Position numbers and translations under genes: made by a program. The notes under the pieces were generated by a model. It was given only the letters and a program-made list of their open reading frames with translations, was not told the DNA's origin and made no database searches. This document shows, piece by piece, positions 14,450-25,476 of a stretch of DNA of 45,811 bases (its first letter is position 1; each line of letters begins with the position of its first letter). The DNA lies in NCBI GenBank assembly GCA_944389085.1, contig CALXLB010000025.1:1-45811 (forward strand), written 5' to 3'. This DNA comes from an uncultured Spirochaetaceae bacterium. Lineage in GTDB: Bacteria; Spirochaetota; Spirochaetia; Sphaerochaetales; Sphaerochaetaceae.

Positions 14450-15805
14450 CTATTTCCTTGCACTGAAAGCCGCTATCAATGCGGCTTTTATATTATCCAC
14501 TTTCTTTGATTCTATTGATAAGCCGTGCTTACTATCCGCAGAAAGGACCTCCTGAAAACCCATATCAAGCAAATTCTTGAGCCGTCGTTCCGCAAAAGAG
14601 ACAGGACGGACTTCCCCTGCAAGCGAAAGCTCCCCGAAAGCAGCGACAGAAGGACGCAACGGAATGTCTTCCTTTGAACTGTATAGTGCAAGAGCCAATG
14701 CAAGTTCAATTGAAACTTCAGACAGCTTCATTCCCCCAGCCACATTGACATAAATATCCTGATCGGCAAGATTGAGCCCTGCATGTTTCTGAAGTATTGC
14801 AGCGACTCTGCTCACTCTTGCATTATCAATACGGTCAGAGTAAATTCTCTGGAAACCGGAACGGGCAGGAACAACCAGAGCCTGGATCTCTACAGCAAAT
14901 GTACGGCTTCCTTCAACGACAGATGTAAAAGCTATCCCAGATGGAAGGCTTGCTCTTCCGCGCGAAGACAGGAAGAATGCAGAAGGATCCTTTACCCCAT
15001 GAAGACCAGTGGCATCCATAGTGAAGAGCCCTATTTCATCTACAGATCCGAATCTGTTTTTACTGGCACGAAGAAGCCGCATCCCAGTCTCAGCATTCTC
15101 AAAATACAGAACTGTATCAACAACATGCTCAACAATCTTCGGACCTGCGATAGCACCTTCTTTTGTAACATGGGCAATAAAGAAAACCGATGAGCCTAAT
15201 TTTTTTGCCAGAAGCGAAAGTTCCATACAACAGACTTTTATCTGGTTTGGCGAACCGGCTATAGACGTCATAGAACCACTATAGAGCGTCTGTAACGAAT
15301 CAATAACGATATATCCGGGTCTAATCCTGTTTATCGTATCTGAAAGCGTTTCAAGCCTTGTATCGCAGAATATGGAAATGGAAGCTGTATCCAGTCCAAG
15401 TCTTTCTGCCCTTAGCCTCACCTGTGACGGAGATTCCTCTCCAGAGACATACAGAACAGAACCGGAAAGAGACAAAGCATTCAGCATCTGCATCATGATT
15501 GTACTCTTCCCTATTCCCGGCTCTCCTCCGACAAGCACGGAAGAAGGTTTCATCACGCCTCCGCCTAGAACTCTATCAAGTTCTTCAATGCCAGAAGAAA
15601 TCCTCATAGATCTTTCATAAGGAACATCGGAAAGCTTCTGTACGGAACCATCCATTACAGTTTGTCCGGATTTGTTTTTGTGAATTTCAATAGCTGCTTC
15701 TTCATCAAAGCTATTCCAGCTGCCGCATTCAGGGCACCTTCCATTCCACTTATTTTCAACATGTCCGCATTCCCTGCAGACGTACCGTACAGCATTTTCC
15801 TTCAT
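14450..15805 (-). CDS. radA: DNA repair protein RadA
   Basis: 451 aa, the usual length. RadA is a hexameric branch-migration helicase that acts with RecA. The N-terminal Cys4 zinc finger (Cys 10, 13, 24, 27) is followed by Walker A GGEPGIGKST, the RadA signature KNRFG (in SKNRFGSVDEIGLF), and a C-terminal Lon-like domain. It starts 2 nt after the immunophilin stop, so it is last in the parA-parB-immunophilin-radA operon. Its 3' end overlaps the traB terminator on the opposite strand. Confidence 0.96.
   Translation of the reverse strand: MKENAVRYVCRECGHVENKWNGRCPECGSWNSFDEEAAIEIHKNKSGQTVMDGSVQKLSDVPYERSMRISSGIEELDRVLGGGVMKPSSVLVGGEPGIGKSTIMMQMLNALSLSGSVLYVSGEESPSQVRLRAERLGLDTASISIFCDTRLETLSDTINRIRPGYIVIDSLQTLYSGSMTSIAGSPNQIKVCCMELSLLAKKLGSSVFFIAHVTKEGAIAGPKIVEHVVDTVLYFENAETGMRLLRASKNRFGSVDEIGLFTMDATGLHGVKDPSAFFLSSRGRASLPSGIAFTSVVEGSRTFAVEIQALVVPARSGFQRIYSDRIDNARVSRVAAILQKHAGLNLADQDIYVNVAGGMKLSEVSIELALALALYSSKEDIPLRPSVAAFGELSLAGEVRPVSFAERRLKNLLDMGFQEVLSADSKHGLSIESKKVDNIKAALIAAFSARK
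14466..14490 (+). terminator. traB terminator embedded in the radA coding region
   Basis: The perfect 8-bp stem AAAGCCGC (14466-14473) / GCGGCTTT (14481-14488) encloses a 7-nt loop, and T residues follow on the + strand. It is 36 bp past the traB stop and inside the last 40 bp of radA. Confidence 0.75.
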
Positions 15806-15807
15806 TT

Positions 15808-16758
15808 TCAGAAATCCAGAAGCTCTACATCAAAAATGAGATATGAATCAGGAGGAATGACTCCTGGATAACCATACTCACCATATCCAAGCTCAGGAGG
15901 GATGATCAGAGTCCGCTTCTCACCTTTTTTCATAGTCTGCAAAGCCTCATTCCAGCCATCAATAACCTGACCGATACGGAATGTAGCTGGCTCATGACGG
16001 ATCAAGGATGAATCAAAAACCTTTCCATTAAGTAGAGAACCCTGATAATGGACAGTCACGGCATCACCATACTTCGGAGATGCTTCCCCTTTACCATTCT
16101 TGGTAATTATATATCTGAGGCCTGAATCGGTTCTGACCGCATTAGGATATCTGTTTTCGAGCTCTGCTTCTATTTTCTTTCTAGCTTCAGCCAGCTGAGC
16201 ATTATGTCTTTCTGTAACCTGATCGCAAAGTACGGCAAAATTACTGCCAGAAGTATCAAAATCATTTGCTTCACTGCCAATACGTATGATTTTTACACTT
16301 TTGATTTTATCATTCTGCTCAATCTTATTAACAACATCCTGTCCCTCAATTACATGACCGAATACTGAATGTTTGCCATCAAGCCAAGGAGTCGCCACAT
16401 GTGTGATGAAAAACTGACTACCATTAGTTCCAGGACCTGCATTTGCCATCGAGAGAACACCAGGGCCATCATGCTTGAGATCTGGATGGAACTCATCAGG
16501 GAATCTGTAGCCAGGTCCGCCTGTTCCATCACCTTTAGGACAACCACCCTGAATCATAAAATCCTTGATTACACGGTGAAATTTAAGGCCATCATAAAAA
16601 GGTACTCCCGGATGCTCCATATTAAGCTTTCCTTCAGCCAATCCGACAAAATTGCAAACAGTCATCGGACAGAGCTTATATTCGAGTTCTGCCAGAATCT
16701 CACCTTTATCTGTATCAAATAATGCATACATTCCATCTTTAAGATTATCTAGATTCAT
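15808..16758 (-). CDS. Dual-family immunophilin: cyclophilin-FKBP fusion peptidyl-prolyl isomerase
   Basis: 316 aa. Residues about 1-165 form a cyclophilin domain, with [13 protein letters not shown] (catalytic Arg), NGSQFFITH and the Trp in [13 protein letters not shown] charged helical linker (about 180-215) joins it to an FKBP domain (about 225-316) with [44 protein letters not shown] motif and FDVELLDF. Both domains catalyse proline isomerisation. Such cyclophilin-first fusions are known from Treponema denticola. No signal peptide is evident, so it is probably cytoplasmic. It lies between parB and radA with a GAGAGG ribosome site. Confidence 0.92.
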   Translation of the reverse strand: MNLDNLKDGMYALFDTDKGEILAELEYKLCPMTVCNFVGLAEGKLNMEHPGVPFYDGLKFHRVIKDFMIQGGCPKGDGTGGPGYRFPDEFHPDLKHDGPGVLSMANAGPGTNGSQFFITHVATPWLDGKHSVFGHVIEGQDVVNKIEQNDKIKSVKIIRIGSEANDFDTSGSNFAVLCDQVTERHNAQLAEARKKIEAELENRYPNAVRTDSGLRYIITKNGKGEASPKYGDAVTVHYQGSLLNGKVFDSSLIRHEPATFRIGQVIDGWNEALQTMKKGEKRTLIIPPELGYGEYGYPGVIPPDSYLIFDVELLDF

Positions 16759-16768
16759 TTTTCACCTC

Positions 16769-17791
16769 TCATTCCGTAAAAAGTTCAGCACCACCACTGA
16801 TCAGTCCATAAATTCTTTCCAAGTCCTGTTGCGAACGGAATTTTATAGTAATTTTTCCATTAGATAGCGTTCCCTTGATATCACAACGGGCACCGACAGC
16901 GGAAACAAACTTCTCAATGACTTCTGCAATCTCCGGGTCACTATCTTTACCGCTTTTCTTCGGTACAAATTTATGTCCTTTATTGTATTCTTCCGCTAAT
17001 TTCTCAGCTTCTCTCACAGAAAGGTCACCATCAACAATCTTTTCTCTAAGAAGCTGCTGATCAGATGGATTTACCAGCGAAAGAATAGCCCTGGCATGTC
17101 CTGCAGAAATATTACCAGCTATGATATCATCCTTCAAAGAATCATTAAGACTCAGAAGTCTGATTGAGTTAGCTATAGCAGAACGCGATTTTCCTACTTT
17201 CTCAGCTACCTCTTCCTGAGTCATTCCCGATCTTTTTATCAGATATTGATAAGCAGTGGCTTCTTCAATAGGATTCAGGTTCTCTCTCTGGATATTCTCA
17301 ATCAATGACATCTGAATTCTGTCGAGTTCTGAAAGTTTCTTGATAATAACAGGTATTTTATCAAGCTTAGCTTCCTTTGCGGCCCTGAATCTTCTTTCAC
17401 CTGCAATAATCGAATATTTTCCAGGTACAATCTCTTCTACAAGCAATGGTTGAATGATGCCTTGCGACTTGATTGATTCTGCAAGTTCAGCAATAGCTTC
17501 AGGCCTGAATGCTTTACGAGGCTGATTTGGATTAGGAGATACACTAGCAAGGGGAACATATATAGCATCAAGTCTGTCTGGATTTTTATCTTTAACAGAT
17601 GAGCCGGATTCAGAGATAGCAGCAGAAGGTTCCTTTGAAACAGTTTTTTTCTCTTTCAATGGAGCTGCTTCCACAGCTTTTTCTCCTCCTGTTGTCTTAT
17701 TAATTATGGTATCCACCTGTTCATCCAGGTTGAAATCACTACCAAAAAGAGAACTTATACCTCTTCCAAGTCCATGTTTTTTATCAGGCAC
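16769..17791 (-). CDS. parB: Chromosome partitioning protein ParB
   Basis: 340 aa. ParB binds parS, hydrolyses CTP and spreads along DNA to load SMC and position origins. The start is an unusual GTG at 17791 with AAGGAGG upstream, overlapping the parA stop by 8 bp. The N-terminus (KKHGLGRGISSLFG) is the ParA-stimulating peptide. The CTPase/ParB core has PNPNQPRKAF, GIIQPLLVEE and the GERRFRAAKEA motif, and is followed by the HTH (TQEEVAEKVGKSRSAIANSIRLL) and a C-terminal dimer domain. Two parS sites lie 1.1-2.2 kb away. Confidence 0.96.
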   Translation of the reverse strand: MPDKKHGLGRGISSLFGSDFNLDEQVDTIINKTTGGEKAVEAAPLKEKKTVSKEPSAAISESGSSVKDKNPDRLDAIYVPLASVSPNPNQPRKAFRPEAIAELAESIKSQGIIQPLLVEEIVPGKYSIIAGERRFRAAKEAKLDKIPVIIKKLSELDRIQMSLIENIQRENLNPIEEATAYQYLIKRSGMTQEEVAEKVGKSRSAIANSIRLLSLNDSLKDDIIAGNISAGHARAILSLVNPSDQQLLREKIVDGDLSVREAEKLAEEYNKGHKFVPKKSGKDSDPEIAEVIEKFVSAVGARCDIKGTLSNGKITIKFRSQQDLERIYGLISGGAELFTE

Positions 17792-18542
17792 GGCTTACAA
17801 CCTCCTTTGCAAGCTCTGCAAAAGCTTTTGTACCACTATTTGATTTATCATAATAATTGATAGGCAACCCATGCGAAGGAGCTTCTGAAATTCTCACTGA
17901 TCTAGGGATAATTGTATTAAAGACAAGCTCAGGGAAGAATTGAGAAATATCCTCCACAACCTGCTGATTAAGCAATGCACGCTTTGAATACATCGTAAAA
18001 AGAATCCCCAGTACTTTAAGATTAGTATTCAATGATTTCTTTACATTGGAAATGGTCCTCATAATAAGATTAAGACCTTCCATTGCAAGATATTCACACT
18101 GCAAAGGTATAATTACATAATCAGCCCAAGCAAGTGCATTCATTGTTTCCAGACCAAGAGACGGCGGACAGTCAAGAAGAATATAATCAAAATCATCATC
18201 CAATGGCTCAAGTACAGTCTTCAGGAAATATTCCCTGTTATTCTCATTGACAAGCTCAATAGATAAACTTGCTACGTCGAGAGATCCTGGAATGAGATAA
18301 AGATTTTTAAATATAGTACTCTGAACAGCAGAAGCAGCCTGGATTTGTCCAACAATTACCTGATAGATGTTTGCTTTACGCAAATCTCCAGAAACAGCTC
18401 CGGTGAGATTGCATTGAGCATCAAAATCTATCAACAATACTTTCTTATTCAAATCAGCAAGAGCGGAACCTAGGTTGACAGCAGATGTTGTTTTTCCTAC
18501 TCCACCTTTCTGATTATAGAATATCACCTTTTTAGCTTTCAT
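17784..18542 (-). CDS. parA: Chromosome partitioning ATPase ParA (Soj)
   Basis: 252 aa from ATG 18542. The deviant Walker A KGGVGKTT begins at residue 12. The conserved DCPPSLG switch and the PLQCEYLAMEGL region are present. ParA forms nucleoid-bound dimers that drive ParB-parS complexes apart. It is the first gene of a leftward operon with parB, an immunophilin and radA. ATGACA-N17-TATCGT ends 6 nt before the ATG, so translation is probably leaderless. Confidence 0.95.
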   Translation of the reverse strand: MKAKKVIFYNQKGGVGKTTSAVNLGSALADLNKKVLLIDFDAQCNLTGAVSGDLRKANIYQVIVGQIQAASAVQSTIFKNLYLIPGSLDVASLSIELVNENNREYFLKTVLEPLDDDFDYILLDCPPSLGLETMNALAWADYVIIPLQCEYLAMEGLNLIMRTISNVKKSLNTNLKVLGILFTMYSKRALLNQQVVEDISQFFPELVFNTIIPRSVRISEAPSHGLPINYYDKSNSGTKAFAELAKEVVSRA

Positions 18543-18548
18543 AACCAA

Positions 18549-18577
18549 ACGATACACCGATAAATTTTTCTTGTCAT
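18549..18577 (-). promoter_or_regulatory. parA operon promoter (leaderless)
   Basis: Read leftward: ATGACA (18572-18577), 17 bp, TATCGT (18549-18554), then 6 nt to the ATG. No Shine-Dalgarno is present. Confidence 0.6.
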
Positions 18578-18603
18578 TAATAATACAATAAAGATATCAA
18601 ACC

Positions 18604-18632
18604 TTGACCGAGAAAGAACGAGCAAGTATCTT
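18604..18632 (+). promoter_or_regulatory. nfuA promoter
   Basis: TTGACC (18604-18609), 17 bp, TATCTT (18627-18632). The leader is about 18 nt and holds AAGGAG (18642-18647). Confidence 0.65.
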
Positions 18633-18656
18633 TAACCAAAGAAGGAGAAATAAACA

Positions 18657-18902
18657 ATGGAAGATATTTCTAACGCAGTAAAAGAAGCAATAAATCTCAT
18701 TCGCCCAGCTCTTCAGAATGATGGAGGCGATATCGAATTCATCAGCTATGATGCAGAAACAAAGAATGCACACGTAAAACTTGTAGGAGCATGTGCTGGA
18801 TGCCCAATGAGCCAGCTGACACTAACAAACGGAGTACAACGTTTTATTCGCGAAAAGGTCGATCCAGAAATCACAGTTATAAACGACAATCAAATTCGCT
18901 AA
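18657..18902 (+). CDS. NifU C-terminal-domain iron-sulfur carrier (Nfu)
   Basis: 81 aa, consisting of the Nfu domain alone. Nfu proteins hold a labile 4Fe-4S cluster across a dimer and pass it to client enzymes. The signature IRPALQNDGGDIEF and the cluster-binding GACAGCPMS (CxxC) are present. The ATG is preceded by AAGGAG at 9 nt. The gene stands alone, divergent from parA, and is followed by a strong terminator. Confidence 0.93.
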   Translation: MEDISNAVKEAINLIRPALQNDGGDIEFISYDAETKNAHVKLVGACAGCPMSQLTLTNGVQRFIREKVDPEITVINDNQIR

Positions 18903-18913
18903 ATAGAACTCAA

Positions 18914-18950
18914 AAATAGGTGGTAGCAAAAAGTTACCACCTATTTGTTT
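18914..18950 (+). terminator. nfuA terminator overlapping parS1
   Basis: A perfect 12-bp stem (18914-18925 with 18935-18946) encloses a 9-nt loop and is followed by GTTT. Its 3' arm abuts the parS palindrome. Confidence 0.75.
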
Positions 18951-18961
18951 CACGTGAAACA
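18946..18961 (+). promoter_or_regulatory. parS site 1
   Basis: Perfect 16-bp parS consensus, TGTTTCACGTGAAACA. It is the ParB binding site and lies beside the parAB operon. Confidence 0.95.
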
Positions 18962-20604
18962 CCGCAAAAACATATCAACAAAAGTAAATTAAAAATTTCA
19001 AAATCAAACCTCATCCCCATAAACACCACCAACTATGCATGTTTGCAACTGGAACAGTCGAATACAACAAATAATTCAAACAATTCAATATGTATATTTC
19101 TATTATTCATATTATAAATACTAATATATTTTGTTATGGGATTTTATTTATTAGCATACTGATATCCTAATATTAAAAAATCAGCTACACTTTCAAGCGG
19201 AAAATGATTAAAAATTTACTCAGTTAAAAAATCAAGAAAATTGATATAATCAACTCAACAAAAATACGACCAACAAACATCACACCATTATGATCTCTCA
19301 CTCACAATCAAACTGCACCTCCGCTCAAAAGAATAAAACAAAGTTAATAATTTATTTTCTCTTTTCAAATAAAACTTCTATCTGCACAATATTGCTAATT
19401 TCAAGATTTACACATGCTAATCAATTTTCTCATAGAGTAATATAGCTATAATTTGACAGATGGCTCCACAGATAATCGCACCATAAAATTGAATTATTAT
19501 CAATGTCGCAATCATATCACACAACACTATTATATCGCATTTATCACACTCAATATGCTATATGAAGTAATTTCGACTACAAAGCAGCGTCATTGCACAG
19601 AACAAAGCTTTTAAATAAACAATCATAGAAGATACTTAATTTCCATGATAAGAAAAAATGGGAATCAAACATTAAATTGCCCATACCATCATCAAACCAA
19701 CCCCCTATGCAATAAAAGCATATAAGAAAAATTTACAAACACAATTAAAAGATCATTGCAACAACATACATAGAATGTTTTTGCTGAAACATATGAAACA
19801 CACATTCTCAATCACCACACAAACGATACGCACTGCAAATTCCAGAATAAAAAATAGCAAGATATAATCACGCACTGTATTTTAAATTTAGCCATGATTT
19901 AAATTATCTACGTTTCACGTGAAACATACTTTAAAAATTTTTCTTTACACATCTTAATTTTTGTGATTAAAATGGCAAAAGGAATGTGATTCTATTCCAA
20001 TACAGATAATCCACATTTCCTGCTGGTTCTTTAGACCAAACCCTCAAATAAACGCTTTAAATGCGGTTTTTTATATTAAAATTCTATATATAGAAACAAA
20101 TCTGTGAAACATATTTTCTGTAAATTCCCTATTTATAAGGGTATAAATCTTATCTTTTTTATATCTCTACTTATTCTATTCCTAGTAGTGAGATTAATCC
20201 TGTTTTTTACATAATCGACTGAAAATTTGGATGTATATTATCTTTGCTGCTTTTTTCTTATTTTCGCTCATATTTAAAGCCGTATTTGCACCCCCGTATA
20301 GGTATCAACATGCTTTTATTACTGCTTTTTATTTCTATTATGTGTAATAGCCAGACTGGATTTAAACTTAGTTTATCAATCTACAGATTGCTATCTAATT
20401 TCTTTTATTATAATAATTTGAACACCAGTATCCTTTGTCTTTGATAGTTATCGTAATCACTACGCTTTACACGTACATTGCATTATACTGCTCATCAGTA
20501 TTCTTTATAATTAATTTAGGAGTTCAGATCTGAACAATCTTTTCTGTGATATATTGCTGCATCTTCACAGTAAAATCTGTACATATATCTGGCAAATGGA
20601 TAAT
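18962..20604. other. AT-rich region without a credible gene, between parS sites and gyrA
   Basis: About 1.6 kb of very AT-rich DNA, with short frames only and no family resemblance. It contains parS site 2, a single 8/9 DnaA box (20007-20015), a hairpin with a T-run near 20053-20075, and a 14-bp palindrome GTTCAGATCTGAAC at 20522-20535. I see no tRNA or recognisable RNA. It may act as centromere-like DNA around ParB loading sites or hold an unrecognised small RNA. Confidence 0.6.
19911..19926 (+). promoter_or_regulatory. parS site 2
   Basis: CGTTTCACGTGAAACA, 15 of 16 bases of the parS consensus (C for T at the first position). It is 965 bp from site 1. Confidence 0.88.
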
Positions 20605-20645
20605 AAAAAAGGGAGTGCATTCAGGATAATACCTTATACACTCCC
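20605..20645 (-). terminator. gyrBA operon terminator
   Basis: Read leftward: GGGAGTG (20639-20645) pairs with CACTCCC (20611-20617) around a loop holding a small AGG/CCT helix, and six T follow (20605-20610). It lies just past the gyrA stop. Confidence 0.78.
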
Positions 20646-20665
20646 AGTTTTATTAAGTCAGCTGA

Positions 20666-23173
20666 TTATTCATTACCTGGCTCTGGTTCTTCCTGTGGCG
20701 CAGCTTCTGGAGTCTGGACTTCTTCTTCAGAATCTTCAGCTTCCTGATAAGCTGTCACCGCAATTGCATTTACAGAGTCATCCTTCTTTTTGAAAGATGC
20801 AACACGTACGCCCATTGCAGCTCTACCCTGGATTGAGATATCACGAGCATGAACCCTGATTGTCTGTCCTCTCAGCGTAACGAAGACAACATCATTCTCA
20901 TCGCTTACGGCAACTGCACCAACAAGACAGGAATCCTCAACTGTGTAGATCTTCTGTCCCATTGTACCTCTGCCATGAGCCTTGAACTGATCGAATCTTA
21001 CCTGTTTGCCTTTACCTTTCTCGGTAACCATGAGAATACGCTTGCTATCATCGACGGCAATTACACCAATAACTTCATCATCACCAAGAAGTCTTATTCC
21101 TCGGACACCATGAGTTGCTCTACCCATTGTCCTCACATCATCAGAGTGGATTCGGAGTCCTTTGCCATTCTTGGTTATAATCATTGCATCCTCACCATCA
21201 CGGATGAAGATTGACTGAACAAGCTCGTCGCCATCATCGAGGATAATAGCTTTTACGCCTCTTGCCTTTGCATTGACAAAATCATTCAATCTGACTTTCT
21301 TTGCAACACCAAAGCGTGTAACCATCAGCAGATATGTATCATCCTGGAAAGATGGGAAGGTTACAATGGATGTTACCTTTTCATTGTTCTCAATCTGCAG
21401 GAAGTTCTTGATATTCGATCCTTTAGTAGCCTTTGCTCCTTCCGGAATCTCAAACGCCTTGCTGTAATAAGCTTTGCCGAAATTGGTTACGAACATGATG
21501 ATATCATGAGAAGAACAGACAAAGAGATGGTCGACAAAATCACCATCAACAAGCTTAGCGCCTATCGTACCTTTTCCGCCACGTCCCTGAGCTTTATACT
21601 CAGTTGTACTCAATCTCTTTGCAAATCCCTTCCTTGAAATGCTTATAACAACATCTTCTTTCTTGATGAAATCCTCAGGAGAAGCATCATTGAGCTCCTG
21701 TTCGATGATTTCTGTACGACGTCTATCACCATATGAAGTACCAATTGCCCTTATTTCATCCTTAACGACGCCAAGAATCTTATTCCTATCAGAAAGAAGA
21801 TCTTTATAATATGCTATCTTTGCTTCCAGATCGGCAAGTTCATCAAGGATTTTCTCTGTCTCAAGCTGTGAAAGCCTGCCAAGGCGCATATCTATAATAG
21901 CATCAGCCTGGATCTTATCGAGACCAAAAGCCTTCTGCAGCTCAAGAGAAGCTGTGTTATTATCCTTGCTTTCCTTGATAATCCTTATGACCTCATCGAT
22001 ATTCTCAAGTCCTATTTTAAGACCAAGAAGAATATGGGCTCTCTCTTCAGCCTTTTTAAGATCAAATCTTGTACGTCTCTCAATGACTTCTTCGCGATGA
22101 TCCACATAAATCTGAATCATGTCCTTAAGAGTCATAAGCATTGGTCTGCCCTGATAAATTGCAAGATTATATGCGTTGAAATTACTCTGCAGGGCAGTGC
22201 GGCTGAAAAGCATGTTGAGAACAATTTTCGGAACAGCTCCTTGCTTAAGTTCTACAACAACTCTTATTCCATCTCTTCCTGACTCATCACGGACAGAGGC
22301 AATATTAGGAATAGCACCATCTTTTCTGAGATCATCTATTTTCTTCACAAGTTCTGCTTTATTCACCTGATAAGGCAGCTCTGTGAAAATAATAGCATCA
22401 TGGCCTTTTTCATTTTCCTCTATCTCATATCTTGAACGTATGACTATCTTGCCTTTACCTGTCGTATAGGCATCCATAATGCCTTTTTTCCCGCAGATGA
22501 TTCCATAAGAAGGGAAGTCAGGTCCTTTGATATAATTCATCAGCTCAGGAATCGTGATATCAGGATTATCTATATATGCACAGATTCCATCAACAACCTC
22601 AGTAAGGTTATGAGGCGCAAGATTTGTAGCCATACCGACAGCAATACCAGAAGATCCATTTGTAAGAAGGAATGGAAAAGCCGCAGGCAGGACAGAAGGT
22701 TCTTCAGTAGAGCCATCATAGTTAGGAGTGAAATCAACAGTATCCTTCTGGATATCTGTAAGCATTTCTTCTCCGATCCTGCTCATACGGGCTTCTGTGT
22801 ATCTCATGGCAGCTGGAGGATCACCATCTATAGATCCGAAGTTACCCTGTGGAGCTACAACTGGATAACGAAGAGAGAAGTCCTGTCCAAGACGAACAAG
22901 GGCATCATAGACGGAAGCATCTCCATGTGGATGGTATTTACCGAGAACATCTCCTACGATACGTGCACATTTTTTATTGGGCGAGTTATATTTGATACCC
23001 AATTCCCACATATCATAGAGAATTCTTCTATGAACCGGCTTCAGACCATCTCTGGCATCAGGGAGAGCACGGCTGATGATTACAGACATAGCATAATTGA
23101 TATAGCTAGTCTTCATTTCCTCTGAGATATCCGCCTGAACGATACGCGGATTGAGTTCCTGATTATCTTCCAT
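20666..23173 (-). CDS. gyrA: DNA gyrase subunit A
   Basis: 835 aa, full length. It is the breakage-reunion subunit that introduces negative supercoils with GyrB. The catalytic Tyr125 is in AMRYTEARM. The C-terminal domain has six beta-pinwheel blades and a GyrA box (QGRGGKG). The quinolone region reads [10 protein letters not shown], so Ala86 stands where E. coli has Ser83. The C-terminus is an acidic tail rich in Glu and Pro. It begins 8 bp after the gyrB stop in a gyrB-gyrA operon. Confidence 0.97.
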   Translation of the reverse strand: MEDNQELNPRIVQADISEEMKTSYINYAMSVIISRALPDARDGLKPVHRRILYDMWELGIKYNSPNKKCARIVGDVLGKYHPHGDASVYDALVRLGQDFSLRYPVVAPQGNFGSIDGDPPAAMRYTEARMSRIGEEMLTDIQKDTVDFTPNYDGSTEEPSVLPAAFPFLLTNGSSGIAVGMATNLAPHNLTEVVDGICAYIDNPDITIPELMNYIKGPDFPSYGIICGKKGIMDAYTTGKGKIVIRSRYEIEENEKGHDAIIFTELPYQVNKAELVKKIDDLRKDGAIPNIASVRDESGRDGIRVVVELKQGAVPKIVLNMLFSRTALQSNFNAYNLAIYQGRPMLMTLKDMIQIYVDHREEVIERRTRFDLKKAEERAHILLGLKIGLENIDEVIRIIKESKDNNTASLELQKAFGLDKIQADAIIDMRLGRLSQLETEKILDELADLEAKIAYYKDLLSDRNKILGVVKDEIRAIGTSYGDRRRTEIIEQELNDASPEDFIKKEDVVISISRKGFAKRLSTTEYKAQGRGGKGTIGAKLVDGDFVDHLFVCSSHDIIMFVTNFGKAYYSKAFEIPEGAKATKGSNIKNFLQIENNEKVTSIVTFPSFQDDTYLLMVTRFGVAKKVRLNDFVNAKARGVKAIILDDGDELVQSIFIRDGEDAMIITKNGKGLRIHSDDVRTMGRATHGVRGIRLLGDDEVIGVIAVDDSKRILMVTEKGKGKQVRFDQFKAHGRGTMGQKIYTVEDSCLVGAVAVSDENDVVFVTLRGQTIRVHARDISIQGRAAMGVRVASFKKKDDSVNAIAVTAYQEAEDSEEEVQTPEAAPQEEPEPGNE

Positions 23174-23181
23174 ACAGCCCC

Positions 23182-25254
<2,073 letters not shown>

Positions 25255-25322
25255 TTAGTGGCCGAGACCTTATCGAGCAGGTGGACAGTCATAGCCGTAT
25301 TCGGATTTTTCAGTACTATACT

Positions 25323-25351
25323 AGTATACAACACAGAGGGTTGCAATTCAA
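25323..25351 (-). promoter_or_regulatory. gyrB promoter
   Basis: Read leftward: TTGAAT (25346-25351), 17 bp, TATACT (25323-25328). The -10 lies within the palindrome TATACTAGTATA. The leader is about 90 nt. Confidence 0.6.
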
Positions 25352-25458
25352 GTAGAGCACAAAAATCAAGCTACCATTTATTTCTTTTTATTAACAAAAA
25401 TTAAATTGGTTACAAAAGTGCAAACATGATAAGGTTGCTTTACGGTATAAGATTCCTC

Positions 25459-25467
25459 TGTTATAAT
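25459..25467 (+). promoter_or_regulatory. Extended -10 promoter of dnaA (near-leaderless)
   Basis: TGT followed by perfect TATAAT (25462-25467), with TTTACG at 25439-25444 (17-bp spacer). Only 9 nt separate the -10 from ATG 25477, so the leader is about 3 nt. Confidence 0.65.
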
Positions 25468-25476
25468 CCAACAGCT

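Noticed and set aside
18920..20444. Short frames in the AT-rich gap (around 18920-19117 and 20244-20444)
   Set aside because: They have low-complexity Asn/Leu/Ile-rich peptides, no Shine-Dalgarno, and one runs through the parS site and terminator.
25426..25476. N-terminal extension of DnaA
   Set aside because: It would place the start codon upstream of a perfect extended -10. The family N-terminus begins at ATG 25477.
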